Counted from the first letter of the stretch, positions 7,805 to 16,031 are shown. The stretch: 64,000 nt of DNA from SELP01 sp035969385 (GCF_035969385.1 NZ_JAYKKJ010000006.1:124001-188000); one strand, 5' to 3'. The notes: generated by a model from the letters alone, not told the origin. Translations and numbers: made by a program.

Positions 7805-9316
7805 ATGGCCCTGACCCCGGATTTCGACGCCTTCCGCGCCGCCTATGAGGCGGGCCGCAATCAGGTGGTCTATACGCGGCTTGCGGCCGACCTGGATACG
7901 CCGGTGTCGCTGATGCTGAAGCTGTCGGGCGCCGGCAAACATGCCTTCATGCTGGAATCGGTCACAGGCGGAGAGGTGCGCGGACGCTATTCGATCATCG
8001 GCATGAACCCTGACCTGATCTGGGATTGCCGCGGGACCGAGGCGCGGATCAACCGGGCCGCCCGATATGACGACGATGCGTTCGAGGTTGAGTTGGCCGA
8101 CCCGCTGACTTCGCTTCGCGCGCTGCTGGCCGAAAGCCGGATCGACCTGCCCGACGGGCTGCCCGGCGCGGCGGCGGGGCTGTTCGGCTTCCTCGGCTAT
8201 GACATGATCCGGTTGGTGGAACACCTGCCCGATGTGAACCCCGACCCGATCGGCCTGCCCGACGCGATGCTGTTGCGCCCCTCGGTCGTGGCGGTGCTGG
8301 ACGGGGTCAAGGGCGACGTGATCCTTGTGGCCCCCGCATGGGCCAGTTCCGGCCTGTCGGCCAAGGCCGCCTATGCGCAGGCCGCCGAACGGGTGATGGA
8401 TGCCTGCAGGGCACTGGACCGCCCGGTGCCGGTGGACAGCCGCCAGTTCCACGCCCCGCACGAGGTTGCCCCGGCGACATCGAACTTTACCCGCGAGGGC
8501 TACAAGGCCGCCGTGGAGAAGGCCAAGGACTATATCCGCGCGGGCGATATCTTTCAGGTGGTTCCGGCGCAGCGCTGGACGCAGGAGTTCCGCGAGCCGC
8601 CCTTTGCCCTGTATCGCAGCCTCCGGCGCACGAACCCCTCGCCCTTCATGTTCTTCTTCAACTTCGGCGGGTTTCAGGTGATCGGCGCTAGCCCGGAAAT
8701 CCTTGTTCGGGTGTTCGGGTCCGAGGTGACGATCCGCCCGATTGCCGGCACCCGTCCGCGCGGCGCCACCCCGGAAGAGGACAAGGCGAACGAGCTGGAC
8801 CTGCTGGCCGACCAGAAAGAACTGGCCGAGCACCTGATGCTTCTGGATCTTGGCCGCAACGACACCGGCAAGGTGTCGAAGATCGGCACCGTCCGCCCGA
8901 CCGAGCAATTCGTGATCGAGCGCTATTCCCACGTCATGCATATCGTGTCGAACGTGGTCGGCGAACTGGCCGAGGATCAGGACGCCCTGTCGGCCTTCTT
9001 TGCCGGGATGCCTGCCGGGACCGTATCCGGTGCGCCCAAGGTCCGCGCGATGGAGATCATCGACGAGCTGGAACCGGAAAAGCGCGGCGTCTACGGCGGC
9101 GGCTGCGGGTATTTCAGCGCCAATGGCGACATGGACATGTGCATCGCCCTGCGCACGGCCGTTCTGAAGGATCAGAAGCTTTACATTCAGGCCGGGGGCG
9201 GCGTGGTCTATGACAGCGACCCAGAGGCCGAGTACATGGAAACCGTCCACAAGTCGAACGCGATCCGCAAGGCAGCCGAGGACGCGACGATGTTCAGCGG
9301 GTCGGGGAACGGCTAA
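7805..9316 (+). CDS. trpE: Anthranilate synthase component I
   Basis: Large subunit of 503 residues that converts chorismate and ammonia to anthranilate, the first committed step to tryptophan. Landmarks: FMLESVTGGEVRGRYSIIG at the N-terminus, where the family's tryptophan-feedback LLES motif reads MLES; SPEILVRV; RPIAGTRPRG; LMLLDLGRNDTGKVSKIG; PAGTVSGAPKVRAMEIIDEL; and YGGGCGYFSANGDMDMCIALRT. It works with the TrpG amidotransferase encoded about 2.3 kb downstream on the same strand. The gap is occupied by two minus-strand genes, so trpE and trpGD are separate transcription units here. No attenuator is visible ahead of it. Confidence 0.96.
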   Translation: MALTPDFDAFRAAYEAGRNQVVYTRLAADLDTPVSLMLKLSGAGKHAFMLESVTGGEVRGRYSIIGMNPDLIWDCRGTEARINRAARYDDDAFEVELADPLTSLRALLAESRIDLPDGLPGAAAGLFGFLGYDMIRLVEHLPDVNPDPIGLPDAMLLRPSVVAVLDGVKGDVILVAPAWASSGLSAKAAYAQAAERVMDACRALDRPVPVDSRQFHAPHEVAPATSNFTREGYKAAVEKAKDYIRAGDIFQVVPAQRWTQEFREPPFALYRSLRRTNPSPFMFFFNFGGFQVIGASPEILVRVFGSEVTIRPIAGTRPRGATPEEDKANELDLLADQKELAEHLMLLDLGRNDTGKVSKIGTVRPTEQFVIERYSHVMHIVSNVVGELAEDQDALSAFFAGMPAGTVSGAPKVRAMEIIDELEPEKRGVYGGGCGYFSANGDMDMCIALRTAVLKDQKLYIQAGGGVVYDSDPEAEYMETVHKSNAIRKAAEDATMFSGSGNG

Positions 9317-9359
9317 GGCAAAGAATGCTTTTGGCGGCAGACCCACCTGGCAATTCAAT

Positions 9360-9809
9360 TCACAGTTTTGGAAGCGGAACGTCATATGCAGCAAGTTTCG
9401 CACGTGCCGCCTTAACTGCTTCTGGTGGGAAGCATTCTGAATATTCCACTACTACATACTCACCAGTAAACCTTGCCGCCCCTGCGGCAACAAGTGCCTC
9501 AAATCCCGGCGTGACATTCGGATCGAGTGCCCAATCAATCAAAGTCTGGACCGCACCTTTCGTGGCAATCTTGCGGCGCGTGTAACTCGCCTGTTGTTTC
9601 CTGCCGTGTTTCTCTCGAAGAGTCTCTTCGTAAGCGGCGACAGCTTCCCATAGCCGACGCACGACAGGATCCTCATGGCCCTCGCCGGACAATTCGAAGA
9701 TGCGAATTCTACACGCAGCCGCTATGTCTTTTCTGTTCAGGCGCAATGCATTTTGTTGAAGCCTACGAACTGCCTCAATGTCGTTCATTTTTCTTGGATC
9801 AATTGTCAT
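9360..9809 (-). CDS. Hypothetical protein, A+T-richer than neighbours
   Basis: Small soluble protein of 149 residues that I do not recognise. It is mostly helical by eye, with a basic N-terminal half (LQQNALRLNRKDIAAACRIR, then KHGRKQQASYTRRKIATKGA) and an acidic/hydrophobic C-terminal part (GEYVVVEYSECFPPEAVKAA). No signal peptide or membrane segment. ATG at 9809 follows GAGGT at a fair distance. The bases are visibly less GC-rich than the trp genes: 31 of the 60 bases from 9361 are G or C. It sits 82 bp downstream of the yibQ-like gene on the same strand and its 3' end faces the end of trpE. Probably a real but accessory gene. Confidence 0.65.
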   Translation of the reverse strand: MTIDPRKMNDIEAVRRLQQNALRLNRKDIAAACRIRIFELSGEGHEDPVVRRLWEAVAAYEETLREKHGRKQQASYTRRKIATKGAVQTLIDWALDPNVTPGFEALVAAGAARFTGEYVVVEYSECFPPEAVKAARAKLAAYDVPLPKL

Positions 9810-9891
9810 CTAATGACCTCGCCACTAATCCGTTCACGAAACATCCAATTCGAACGCCCCCTCCTTGCATTGAACTGTATTCGAGGTGTGA

Positions 9892-11472
9892 CTAGAAATC
9901 TCCCCCCAACAGCACCGCCGACAGCGGCGCCTGATTGACCTGCCCGGCCCGGTTGGCGGTGGACCAGAGGATCAGCGCGCTGATGGTTTCGGGCCGGACC
10001 CGGCCCAGAAGCACGACGCCGCTTTCCTGCCGCGCCCGGAACGCCGCCTGATCAAGGAACCGGCGGATCACCCGCGCGTCCTGCCCTTCGGCGTCCAGAT
10101 CGCGGTAGAAGATCGCGGCGGGCACCTCGGCTGCCTCAGCCGCCCGCTGCGCGGTGTTCAGCCCGCGCGACAGGCTGACAAAACCGCGCCCGTCATCGGC
10201 CAGCCGGGCCATGACCTCTTCGGTGCCGCCGCGCGCGCGGGGCAGGCCGTTGCCGTCCATATCCACAAGGGCCACGGTTTCCGGATTGTCCGAGAAAAGC
10301 GCCTCCAGCGTCGTCGCCACATCCTGCGCCTCGAAGCTTTCTGGCAGGTTGATCCGCAGCGCGACCTCGACCCCTGCATCGCGGTAAGCGCGGACAAGTC
10401 CCGCTGCCCCTTCCGCCGAAGGATCGACCGCGACAGTCACGGGAACGCCCGCCGCCGACAATGCCGCCGGGCCGCCGGGCATCGTGCCATCATCGACCAG
10501 AACGATCGACAGGATCGGGCGGCCGTCATCCTCGAACGGGGTGCCGAAATCCTGAAGCGCGACACCGGTGAGGGCCGCGCCAAACAGTTCGGGCTCTGCC
10601 GGTTCTGCCGCAGTAGCCTCATCGGTCGAGGGGCGGATGACCCGCACGGTGTCGTCACTGGTGGGCATGGTGCGGGCCGGTTCGCCGGACAGGCCGACCA
10701 CAGGGGCGGGGCCGGTTTCGGGGGCCGGTGCGGGTTCTGCGACGATGTCGGGCGTCGGTTCAATCGGCGCCGTGGGCTCTTCTACCGAAACCTCGGGCAG
10801 GGCCTCTGGCATGGCAGGTTCCGGGGCGGGTTCGGGCGCGGCTTCCGGCGCGGCGGGCGCGTCGGGCACCACCAGAACCGCGATCTCTCCCGTCGCATCC
10901 GGTGCGACCATCCCACCGGGCACCGGCTCTTCCTCGGGCAAGGCAGGCGCGGGGCGCGCGCCCTCAACCGGGGTTTGCAGTTCGACCACTTCGTCGGCAG
11001 CCGCCGCCTCGGACGGGGCGGGCGCGGGGGTGGTGGACACCGCAAGACTGTCTTCACTGTCCGGCACCGCGGGCGCGGGGGCTTGCGGGTTGGGCAGGAC
11101 CGGGCTGTCGGGGCTCAGGGCGGGCGCCTCTGCCCCCTGCCCGGCTACCGGCGCTGTCGGGGCACCTTCGACCGCCACGGCAACAGGCGCTGTGGGGGGG
11201 GCTGTATCGGCAACGGGCGGCGCGGATTCGGCGGTTGGCTCTGCCACCGGCGTTTCCACGATAGCGGGCGCCGTGGCAGGTTCGATCGGCGCGGCCGAGG
11301 TGGCCTCGGACTGGGCGGTGGCGGTTGCCGGGGCGGCCTCGGGCGCTGCGACCTGCGGCGTGGCGGGCGGCGTATTCCCCGCCGGCTGCGGCCCCAGAAG
11401 CGATGCCGTGCCCAGCCCGACCACCGCGACCACGGCTCCGACCAGACTTCCGCCTAGAAACCCTCTGAACAT
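9892..11472 (-). CDS. Divergent polysaccharide deacetylase family protein (YibQ-like)
   Basis: Protein of 526 residues: an N-terminal membrane anchor or uncleaved signal (about 7-27, GGSLVGAVVAVVGLGTASLL), a long low-complexity Ala/Pro/Glu linker (about 30-290), and a C-terminal divergent polysaccharide deacetylase domain (PF04748 type) from about 308. The domain begins DDGRPILSIVLVDDG and runs through PVTVAVDPSAEGA, VALRINLPES and GFVSLSRGL. Family members such as E. coli YibQ are envelope proteins of uncertain activity. A yibQ-like gene between trpE and trpG is, from memory, a recurrent Rhodobacteraceae arrangement. It is divergent from trpG. Confidence 0.85.
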   Translation of the reverse strand: MFRGFLGGSLVGAVVAVVGLGTASLLGPQPAGNTPPATPQVAAPEAAPATATAQSEATSAAPIEPATAPAIVETPVAEPTAESAPPVADTAPPTAPVAVAVEGAPTAPVAGQGAEAPALSPDSPVLPNPQAPAPAVPDSEDSLAVSTTPAPAPSEAAAADEVVELQTPVEGARPAPALPEEEPVPGGMVAPDATGEIAVLVVPDAPAAPEAAPEPAPEPAMPEALPEVSVEEPTAPIEPTPDIVAEPAPAPETGPAPVVGLSGEPARTMPTSDDTVRVIRPSTDEATAAEPAEPELFGAALTGVALQDFGTPFEDDGRPILSIVLVDDGTMPGGPAALSAAGVPVTVAVDPSAEGAAGLVRAYRDAGVEVALRINLPESFEAQDVATTLEALFSDNPETVALVDMDGNGLPRARGGTEEVMARLADDGRGFVSLSRGLNTAQRAAEAAEVPAAIFYRDLDAEGQDARVIRRFLDQAAFRARQESGVVLLGRVRPETISALILWSTANRAGQVNQAPLSAVLLGGDF

Positions 11473-11618
11473 GGGTCTGCCCCCTCATCATTCGTCTTTT
11501 TGGCCGGTCCGGACCTTGACGCTTGCCCCGGACCCGGCCCATGTATGGCCCAACCATACCGGAAGCCACCGGGGCCATGGTAGCCCCCAATTTCCGGTCG
11601 ACAGACAAAGGCGGGACA

Positions 11619-12200
11619 ATGCTGCTTCTTATCGATAACTACGACAGCTTTACCTATAACCTTGTCCATTATCTGGGCGAATTGGGGGCCGATGTCGTGG
11701 TCCGGCGCAACGATGCGCTGACGGTTCAGGATGCGATGGGGATGAACCCGGACATGATCCTGCTGTCGCCAGGCCCCTGCGACCCGGCACAAGCCGGGAT
11801 CTGCCTTGCCCTGACCGAGGCCGCCGCCGAAACGCGGACGCCGCTGATGGGCGTCTGCCTTGGCCACCAGACCATTGGCGAGGCCTTTGGCGGCAAGGTT
11901 GTCCGCTGCCACGAGATCGTTCACGGCAAGATGGGGCAGATGCACCACTCGGGGAAAGGGGTGTTCTCCGGCCTGCCCTCGCCCTTTGAGGCGACCCGCT
12001 ATCATTCGCTGGTGGTCGAGCGGGACAGCCTGCCCGATTGCCTTGAGGTGACCGCCTGGCTGGAAGACGGGACGATCATGGGGCTGCAACATAAGACGCT
12101 GCCGATCCACGGGGTTCAGTTCCACCCGGAATCCATCGCCTCCGAACATGGCCACCGGCTGCTTCAGAATTTCCTCGACCTTGCAAAGGAACCGGCATGA
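11619..12200 (+). CDS. trpG: Anthranilate synthase component II (glutamine amidotransferase)
   Basis: Class I glutamine amidotransferase of 193 residues that supplies ammonia to TrpE. The catalytic triad is visible: C80 in GVCLGHQ, and H169 and E171 in HGVQFHPES. The opening MLLLIDNYDSFTYNLVHYLG and LLSPGPCDP are standard. ATG at 11619 follows AAAGGCGGGACA; the 32 extra codons back to 11523 lack family similarity. It overlaps trpD by 4 bp (ATGA), which indicates translational coupling. Confidence 0.96.
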   Translation: MLLLIDNYDSFTYNLVHYLGELGADVVVRRNDALTVQDAMGMNPDMILLSPGPCDPAQAGICLALTEAAAETRTPLMGVCLGHQTIGEAFGGKVVRCHEIVHGKMGQMHHSGKGVFSGLPSPFEATRYHSLVVERDSLPDCLEVTAWLEDGTIMGLQHKTLPIHGVQFHPESIASEHGHRLLQNFLDLAKEPA

Positions 12201-13213
12201 GCGACGCGCTGAAACCCCTGATCGCGGCCGCCGCCGAACGCCCCCTGACCCGGGCCGAGGCCGAGGCGGCCTTTGACATCCTGTTCGAGGGGGACGCGAC
12301 GCCCAGCCAGATGGGCGGGCTTCTGATGGCGCTGCGCACGCGGGGGGAAACGGTGGACGAATTCGCCGCCGCCGCCGCCGTGATGCGGGCGAAATGCCGC
12401 CCCGTAAAGGCCCCCGAAGGCGCGATCGACATTGTCGGCACCGGCGGCGACGGCAAGCATACGCTGAACATTTCCACCGCGACGGCCTTTGTCGTGGCGG
12501 GCGCGGGCGTGCCGGTGGCCAAGCACGGCAACCGCAACCTGTCGTCCAAGTCGGGCACGGCGGATGTGCAGGCGGCCATGGGGATCAACGTCATGGTCGG
12601 GCCCGAGGTCGTGGAACGCGGTCTGGCCGAGGCCGGGATCGGCTTTATGATGGCGCCGATGCATCACCCGGCGATGAAGCACGTGATGCCGACGCGGGCG
12701 GAACTGGGCACCCGCACGATCTTTAACATCCTCGGTCCGCTGACCAATCCGGCGGGCGTGAAACGGCAGCTGACCGGCACCTTCAGCCGCGACCTGATCG
12801 CGCCGATGGCGCAGACGCTTCAGGCGCTCGGGTCCGAGGCGGCCTGGCTGGTGCACGGGTCGGACGGGACGGATGAGATGACCATCACCGGGGTGACCTG
12901 GGTCGCGGCCCTGTCGGGCGACATGATCGCCATGCGCGAGGTGCACCCGGAAGACGCTGGCCTGCCAGTGCATCCGTTCGAGGCCATTGTCGGCGGCACG
13001 CCAGAAGACAACGCCGCGGCCTTCCGCGCGCTGCTCGATGGCGCGCCGGGCGCCTATCGTGATGCGGTGCTGCTGAACGCCGCCGCCGCCCTTCTGGTCG
13101 CGGGCAAGGTGGATAGCCTGAAAGACGGCGCAACACTGGCGGCCGAAAGCATCGCCAGCGGCGCGGCAAAGCGGGCGGTCGAGACACTGGCCCGGATCAC
13201 GCAGGCCGGGTGA
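12197..13213 (+). CDS. trpD: Anthranilate phosphoribosyltransferase
   Basis: Enzyme of 338 residues that transfers the phosphoribosyl group of PRPP to anthranilate, the second step of tryptophan synthesis. Characteristic stretches are DIVGTGGDGKHTLNISTATA (PRPP pyrophosphate site), AKHGNRNLSSKSGTADV (anthranilate and PRPP contacts), and RTIFNILGPLTNPAGVKRQL. It starts inside the end of trpG. In many relatives trpC follows at once; here the gene is followed by a composite repeat element and a convergent gene, so trpC, if present, is elsewhere. Confidence 0.96.
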   Translation: MSDALKPLIAAAAERPLTRAEAEAAFDILFEGDATPSQMGGLLMALRTRGETVDEFAAAAAVMRAKCRPVKAPEGAIDIVGTGGDGKHTLNISTATAFVVAGAGVPVAKHGNRNLSSKSGTADVQAAMGINVMVGPEVVERGLAEAGIGFMMAPMHHPAMKHVMPTRAELGTRTIFNILGPLTNPAGVKRQLTGTFSRDLIAPMAQTLQALGSEAAWLVHGSDGTDEMTITGVTWVAALSGDMIAMREVHPEDAGLPVHPFEAIVGGTPEDNAAAFRALLDGAPGAYRDAVLLNAAAALLVAGKVDSLKDGATLAAESIASGAAKRAVETLARITQAG

Positions 13214-13409
13214 CGGGGGCGGTGGGTTAAAACCCACCTTACGTTTGAGGGGCGCTGCCCCTCTGGCCCTGTCGGCCCATTCACCCCGGAGTATTTGGGG
13301 CAAAATGAGAGGCCATTCTTCTTTGGTTCTAAATATCCTCTGGGGGCCATGAATCATCTGGTTGGGGGGCGAAGCGCCCCCGGGTAAGATGGGTCTTGAC
13401 CCACCGCCC
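13214..13409. repeat. Composite intergenic palindromic element, copy 1
   Basis: Fills the whole gap between the convergent trpD and herA-like genes. Order: palindrome GGTGGGTTAAAACCCACC (13221-13238); GC hairpin GAGGGGCGCTGCCCCTC (13247-13263); CCCCGGAGTATTT and, further on, its inverted partner AAATATCCTCTGGGG; GC hairpin GGGGGCGAAGCGCCCCC (13365-13381); outer palindrome GATGGGTCTTGACCCACC (13388-13405). The element is thus an imperfect inverted repeat made of nested palindromes. Copies 2 and 3 are at 22931-23129 and 58971-59184. Confidence 0.9.
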
Positions 13410-14942
13410 CTAGCGGGATTTGAAAATCGTTCCGAAGATGCCTCGGATGATCCGGCGCCCGGTTGTCCCCTTCAGCTCTTTCACCATGGCTGTTGCCAGC
13501 GCATCGCCGAGGCTGTCCTCTTTCCGCCGGGACCGGGTGCTGCGGCTGCGGCCCGCGTCGTAACGGCGGGCGTTGCGGAACTCGCGCTCCTGGGCTTCCA
13601 TCTCCGCCTCTTGCGCCTCGGCCGCTTCGGCCTCTCTCGCGGCTGCATCTGCCCGGCGGGCCAGCATTTCCGCCGCCGAATCCCGGTCCAGCCGCGTGTC
13701 GTATTTTCCGGCAACGGGTGACCCTGCGATGACAGCCTTGCGGTCGTCTGCCGTGATCGGGCCAAGCTGGGACGACGGCGGGCGGATCAGGGTCCGTTCG
13801 ACGATCCCCGGCACCCCCTTGTGGTCCAGCATCGAGGTCACCGCCTCGCCCGTGCCGACCTCTCGGATCGCCTCGGCGGTGTCGAAGGCGGGGTTCGGAC
13901 GGTAGGTGTCGGCGGCCTTTTTCAGGTCGCGCTGGTCGTTGGCGGTGAAGGCGCGCAGTGCGTGCTGCACCCGGTTGCCCAACTGGCCCAGAACGTCCTC
14001 GGGCACGTCGGCCGGGTTCTGGGTGATGAAGAACACCCCGACCCCCTTGGACCGTATCAGCCGCGCCACCTGTTCCACCTTGTCGATCAGGGCCTTGGGC
14101 GCGTCATCGAACAAAAGATGCGCCTCGTCGAAGAAGAAGACCAGCTTGGGCTTGTCCGGGTTGCCGACCTCGGGCAGTTCTTCGAACAGTTCCGACAGGA
14201 GCCACAGAAGGAAGGTCGCGTAAAGCCGGGGCGAGCCCATCAGCTTGTCCGCGGCAAGGATATTGATCCGTCCGCGCCCGTCCGGGTCCGTGCGCATCAG
14301 GTCGGCAAGGTCGAGGGCCGGTTCGCCAAAGAACGCCGCCCCGCCCTGATTTTCCAGCACCAGCAACTGCCGCTGGATCGCCCCGACCGAGGAGGTCGCG
14401 ACGTTGCCATAGCGCAGCGATAGCTCTTTCGCGTTTTCGCCCACGAACAACAGAAGCGCCTGAAGGTCCTCAAGGTCCAGAAGCGGCAGCCCTTCTTCAT
14501 CGGCCACCCGGAAGGCGACGTTCAGCACCCCTTCCTGCGCGTCGGACAGTTCCAGAAGCCGGGACAGCAGAAGCGGCCCCATTTCGCTTATCGTGGTGCG
14601 GACCGGGTGGCCCTGATCGCCGAACAGGTCCCAGAAGGTGACCGGAAAGGCCGAATAGGTCAGATCAAGCCCGATCGTCGCGGCCCGTTTCATGAAGGCC
14701 TCGTGCAGCTTGAAATCTTCCCGCCCCGACCGGGCCAGCCCCGACAGATCGCCCTTCACGTCCGACAGGAACACCGGCACCCCTTCGGCGGAGAGCCCTT
14801 CGGCAAGAATTTGCAGCGTGACCGTCTTACCGGTGCCTGTGGCCCCGGCGATCAGCCCATGCCGGTTGGCGTAATTCAACAGAAGGCTTTGCGGCGCGCC
14901 ATAGCCATCCCCGCCCCCACCAACAAAAATCCGATCGCCCAT
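13410..14942 (-). CDS. HerA/YjgR-type ATPase (DUF853)
   Basis: Cytoplasmic P-loop ATPase of 510 residues in the HerA-FtsK superfamily, YjgR/DUF853 branch. Walker A is GATGTGKT at 33-40, Walker B is LVFFFDEAHLLF at about 267-278, and an arginine-finger-like FITQNPADVPEDVLGQLGNR follows. The C-terminal 90 residues are a charged Ala/Glu/Arg segment, probably coiled coil, ending in RRIIRGIFGTIFKSR. HerA proteins pair with NurA nuclease in archaea; bacterial YjgR proteins have no settled role and no nuclease gene is next to this one. Its start is in a 435-bp gap that also holds a small-RNA candidate. Confidence 0.88.
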   Translation of the reverse strand: MGDRIFVGGGGDGYGAPQSLLLNYANRHGLIAGATGTGKTVTLQILAEGLSAEGVPVFLSDVKGDLSGLARSGREDFKLHEAFMKRAATIGLDLTYSAFPVTFWDLFGDQGHPVRTTISEMGPLLLSRLLELSDAQEGVLNVAFRVADEEGLPLLDLEDLQALLLFVGENAKELSLRYGNVATSSVGAIQRQLLVLENQGGAAFFGEPALDLADLMRTDPDGRGRINILAADKLMGSPRLYATFLLWLLSELFEELPEVGNPDKPKLVFFFDEAHLLFDDAPKALIDKVEQVARLIRSKGVGVFFITQNPADVPEDVLGQLGNRVQHALRAFTANDQRDLKKAADTYRPNPAFDTAEAIREVGTGEAVTSMLDHKGVPGIVERTLIRPPSSQLGPITADDRKAVIAGSPVAGKYDTRLDRDSAAEMLARRADAAAREAEAAEAQEAEMEAQEREFRNARRYDAGRSRSTRSRRKEDSLGDALATAMVKELKGTTGRRIIRGIFGTIFKSR

Positions 14943-15062
14943 ACCCGGCCTCCCTGTTCGACTTCCGGCCTACAATACTTGTTTAACCAATCTCTGCCAG
15001 AGTGATCCTGTCCGCCCTGCCATGTCCTCCGGCCTGGGGCGGGTATCCTCCCTGTCAGACTT

Positions 15063-15091
15063 GCCGCGCCCCTTGGGCGCGGCGTTTTTTT
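15063..15091 (+). terminator. Rho-independent terminator with no annotated gene ahead of it
   Basis: Perfect 9-bp stem GCCGCGCCC/GGGCGCGGC (15063-15071 and 15075-15083), loop CTT, then G and seven Ts (15085-15091). It points to the plus strand, where the nearest upstream gene ends at 13213, behind an entire minus-strand gene. It may end a short unannotated RNA starting near 14960-15000 antisense to the herA-like leader; TACAAT at about 14970 resembles a -10 box but has no convincing -35. Confidence 0.6.
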
Positions 15092-15153
15092 GCCTGCGTC
15101 CGTCAAGACGGATCAAATGCGACCTTCCCCGAGCAGGGGGCGAAGTTTTCCTG

Positions 15154-15182
15154 TTGACGCATGCGATTCCATTGCGTAGCGT
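15154..15182 (+). promoter_or_regulatory. Sigma70-type promoter for a small RNA
   Basis: TTGACG (15154-15159), 17-base spacer, TAGCGT (15177-15182). The -35 matches 5 of 6 consensus bases and the -10 matches 3 of 6, which is common for -10 boxes in this group. A start near 15189 would give a short transcript ending at the terminator at 15223-15248. Confidence 0.45.
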
Positions 15183-15188
15183 CCCCTC

Positions 15189-15248
15189 AATTAGTCGGCC
15201 AAGTCCGACAGGGAGAGATGGGAAAAGGGGTCGGGATGGCCCCTTTTT
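15189..15248 (+). ncRNA. Candidate small RNA of about 60 nt
   Basis: Between a promoter-like pair and a clear terminator lies a compact structured transcript. Hairpin 1 has the 5-bp stem GTCGG/CCGAC (15194-15198, 15205-15209) and a 6-base loop, then a purine-rich single strand AGGGAGAGATGGG, then the terminator hairpin AAAAGGGG/CCCCTTTT (15223-15230, 15240-15247) running into five Ts at 15244-15248. No open reading frame fits. The alternative is an attenuated leader of the IalB-like gene, whose ATG is 130 bp further on. I do not recognise an RNA family. Confidence 0.4.
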
Positions 15249-15377
15249 CTGTTTTGGGGAGTGCCCGTTGGGCATGCAACGGCGATGGTTCGCCGATGAT
15301 TTCCAGCCTTTCCCGCTGACACCCGGAACCGGCCATGTTAAGCGTGGCGCGACAAATGCTCTAAGTCAGGACCATTC

Positions 15378-15968
15378 ATGACCAAATTCTTCAAGACCCT
15401 TTCTGCCGCCGCCCTTCTGGTTGTGAGCGCCGCGGCACTGCCCGCGCAGGAAACCGCCACCGAAGGAACCGGCACGTCGGACGAATTGTCGATGGGCCAG
15501 CCGGCCCTGCAGCCGGGGCAGCCCTATGCCCGTGAACAGTTCGGCGACTGGACGATCCGCTGCCTGAACAACCCCGAAGGCGACGATCCCTGCCAGCTGT
15601 ACCAGCTTCTGACCGATGCCGAGGGCAACGAGGTTGCCGAGATCAACCTCTTTCCGCTGGATGGCGCGGGTGATGCGGTGGCCGGCGCCAATATCGTGGC
15701 CCCGCTTGGTACCTTCCTGACCCAGGGCGTGACCTTGTCTGTCGATGGGGGCGAGGCCCGCCGCTATCCGTTCACTTTCTGCAATGCGGGCGGATGTGTG
15801 GCGCGTGTCGGCTTTACCGCCGCAGAGGTCGCCCAGTTCAAGGCGGGCAATTCTATCGCCATGAGCCTTGTGCCCTATGCCGCACCGGACAACCGCGTGG
15901 ATCTGACGATTTCGCTGACCGGCTTTACCGCTGCGTTTGACAGCGGCACGCCGGTCCAGCAGCAGTAG
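15378..15968 (+). CDS. Invasion-associated locus B (IalB) family protein
   Basis: Exported protein of 196 residues with a signal peptide (about 1-23, MTKFFKTLSAAALLVVSAAA) and an IalB domain: GDWTIRCLNNPEGDDPCQLY, EINLFPL, TFCNAGGCVARVGFT. The four cysteines (in IRC, DPC, TFC, GGC) are the family's probable disulfides. The name comes from a Bartonella invasion locus, but free-living alphaproteobacteria carry many copies whose role in the periplasm is unknown. Single gene between a candidate small RNA and a terminator. Confidence 0.87.
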   Translation: MTKFFKTLSAAALLVVSAAALPAQETATEGTGTSDELSMGQPALQPGQPYAREQFGDWTIRCLNNPEGDDPCQLYQLLTDAEGNEVAEINLFPLDGAGDAVAGANIVAPLGTFLTQGVTLSVDGGEARRYPFTFCNAGGCVARVGFTAAEVAQFKAGNSIAMSLVPYAAPDNRVDLTISLTGFTAAFDSGTPVQQQ

Positions 15969-15987
15969 GTTCACAGTTTCCGTATTT

Positions 15988-16018
15988 GCCGCCGCCCCAT
16001 CCCCGGGGCGGCGGTTTT
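15988..16018 (+). terminator. Terminator after the IalB-like gene
   Basis: Ten-bp stem CCGCCGCCCC/GGGGCGGCGG (15989-15998, 16005-16014), loop ATCCCC, then TTTT. It lies 20 bp after the stop codon at 15968. Confidence 0.75.
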
Positions 16019-16031
16019 CCTTTGGGGCCAA

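Noticed and set aside
6950..9403. 817-codon open frame on the minus strand across ppiD and trpE
   Set aside because: Antisense to two clear genes; its translation is His/Gly/Val/Arg-rich without any domain, as expected for the reverse frame of GC-rich coding DNA.
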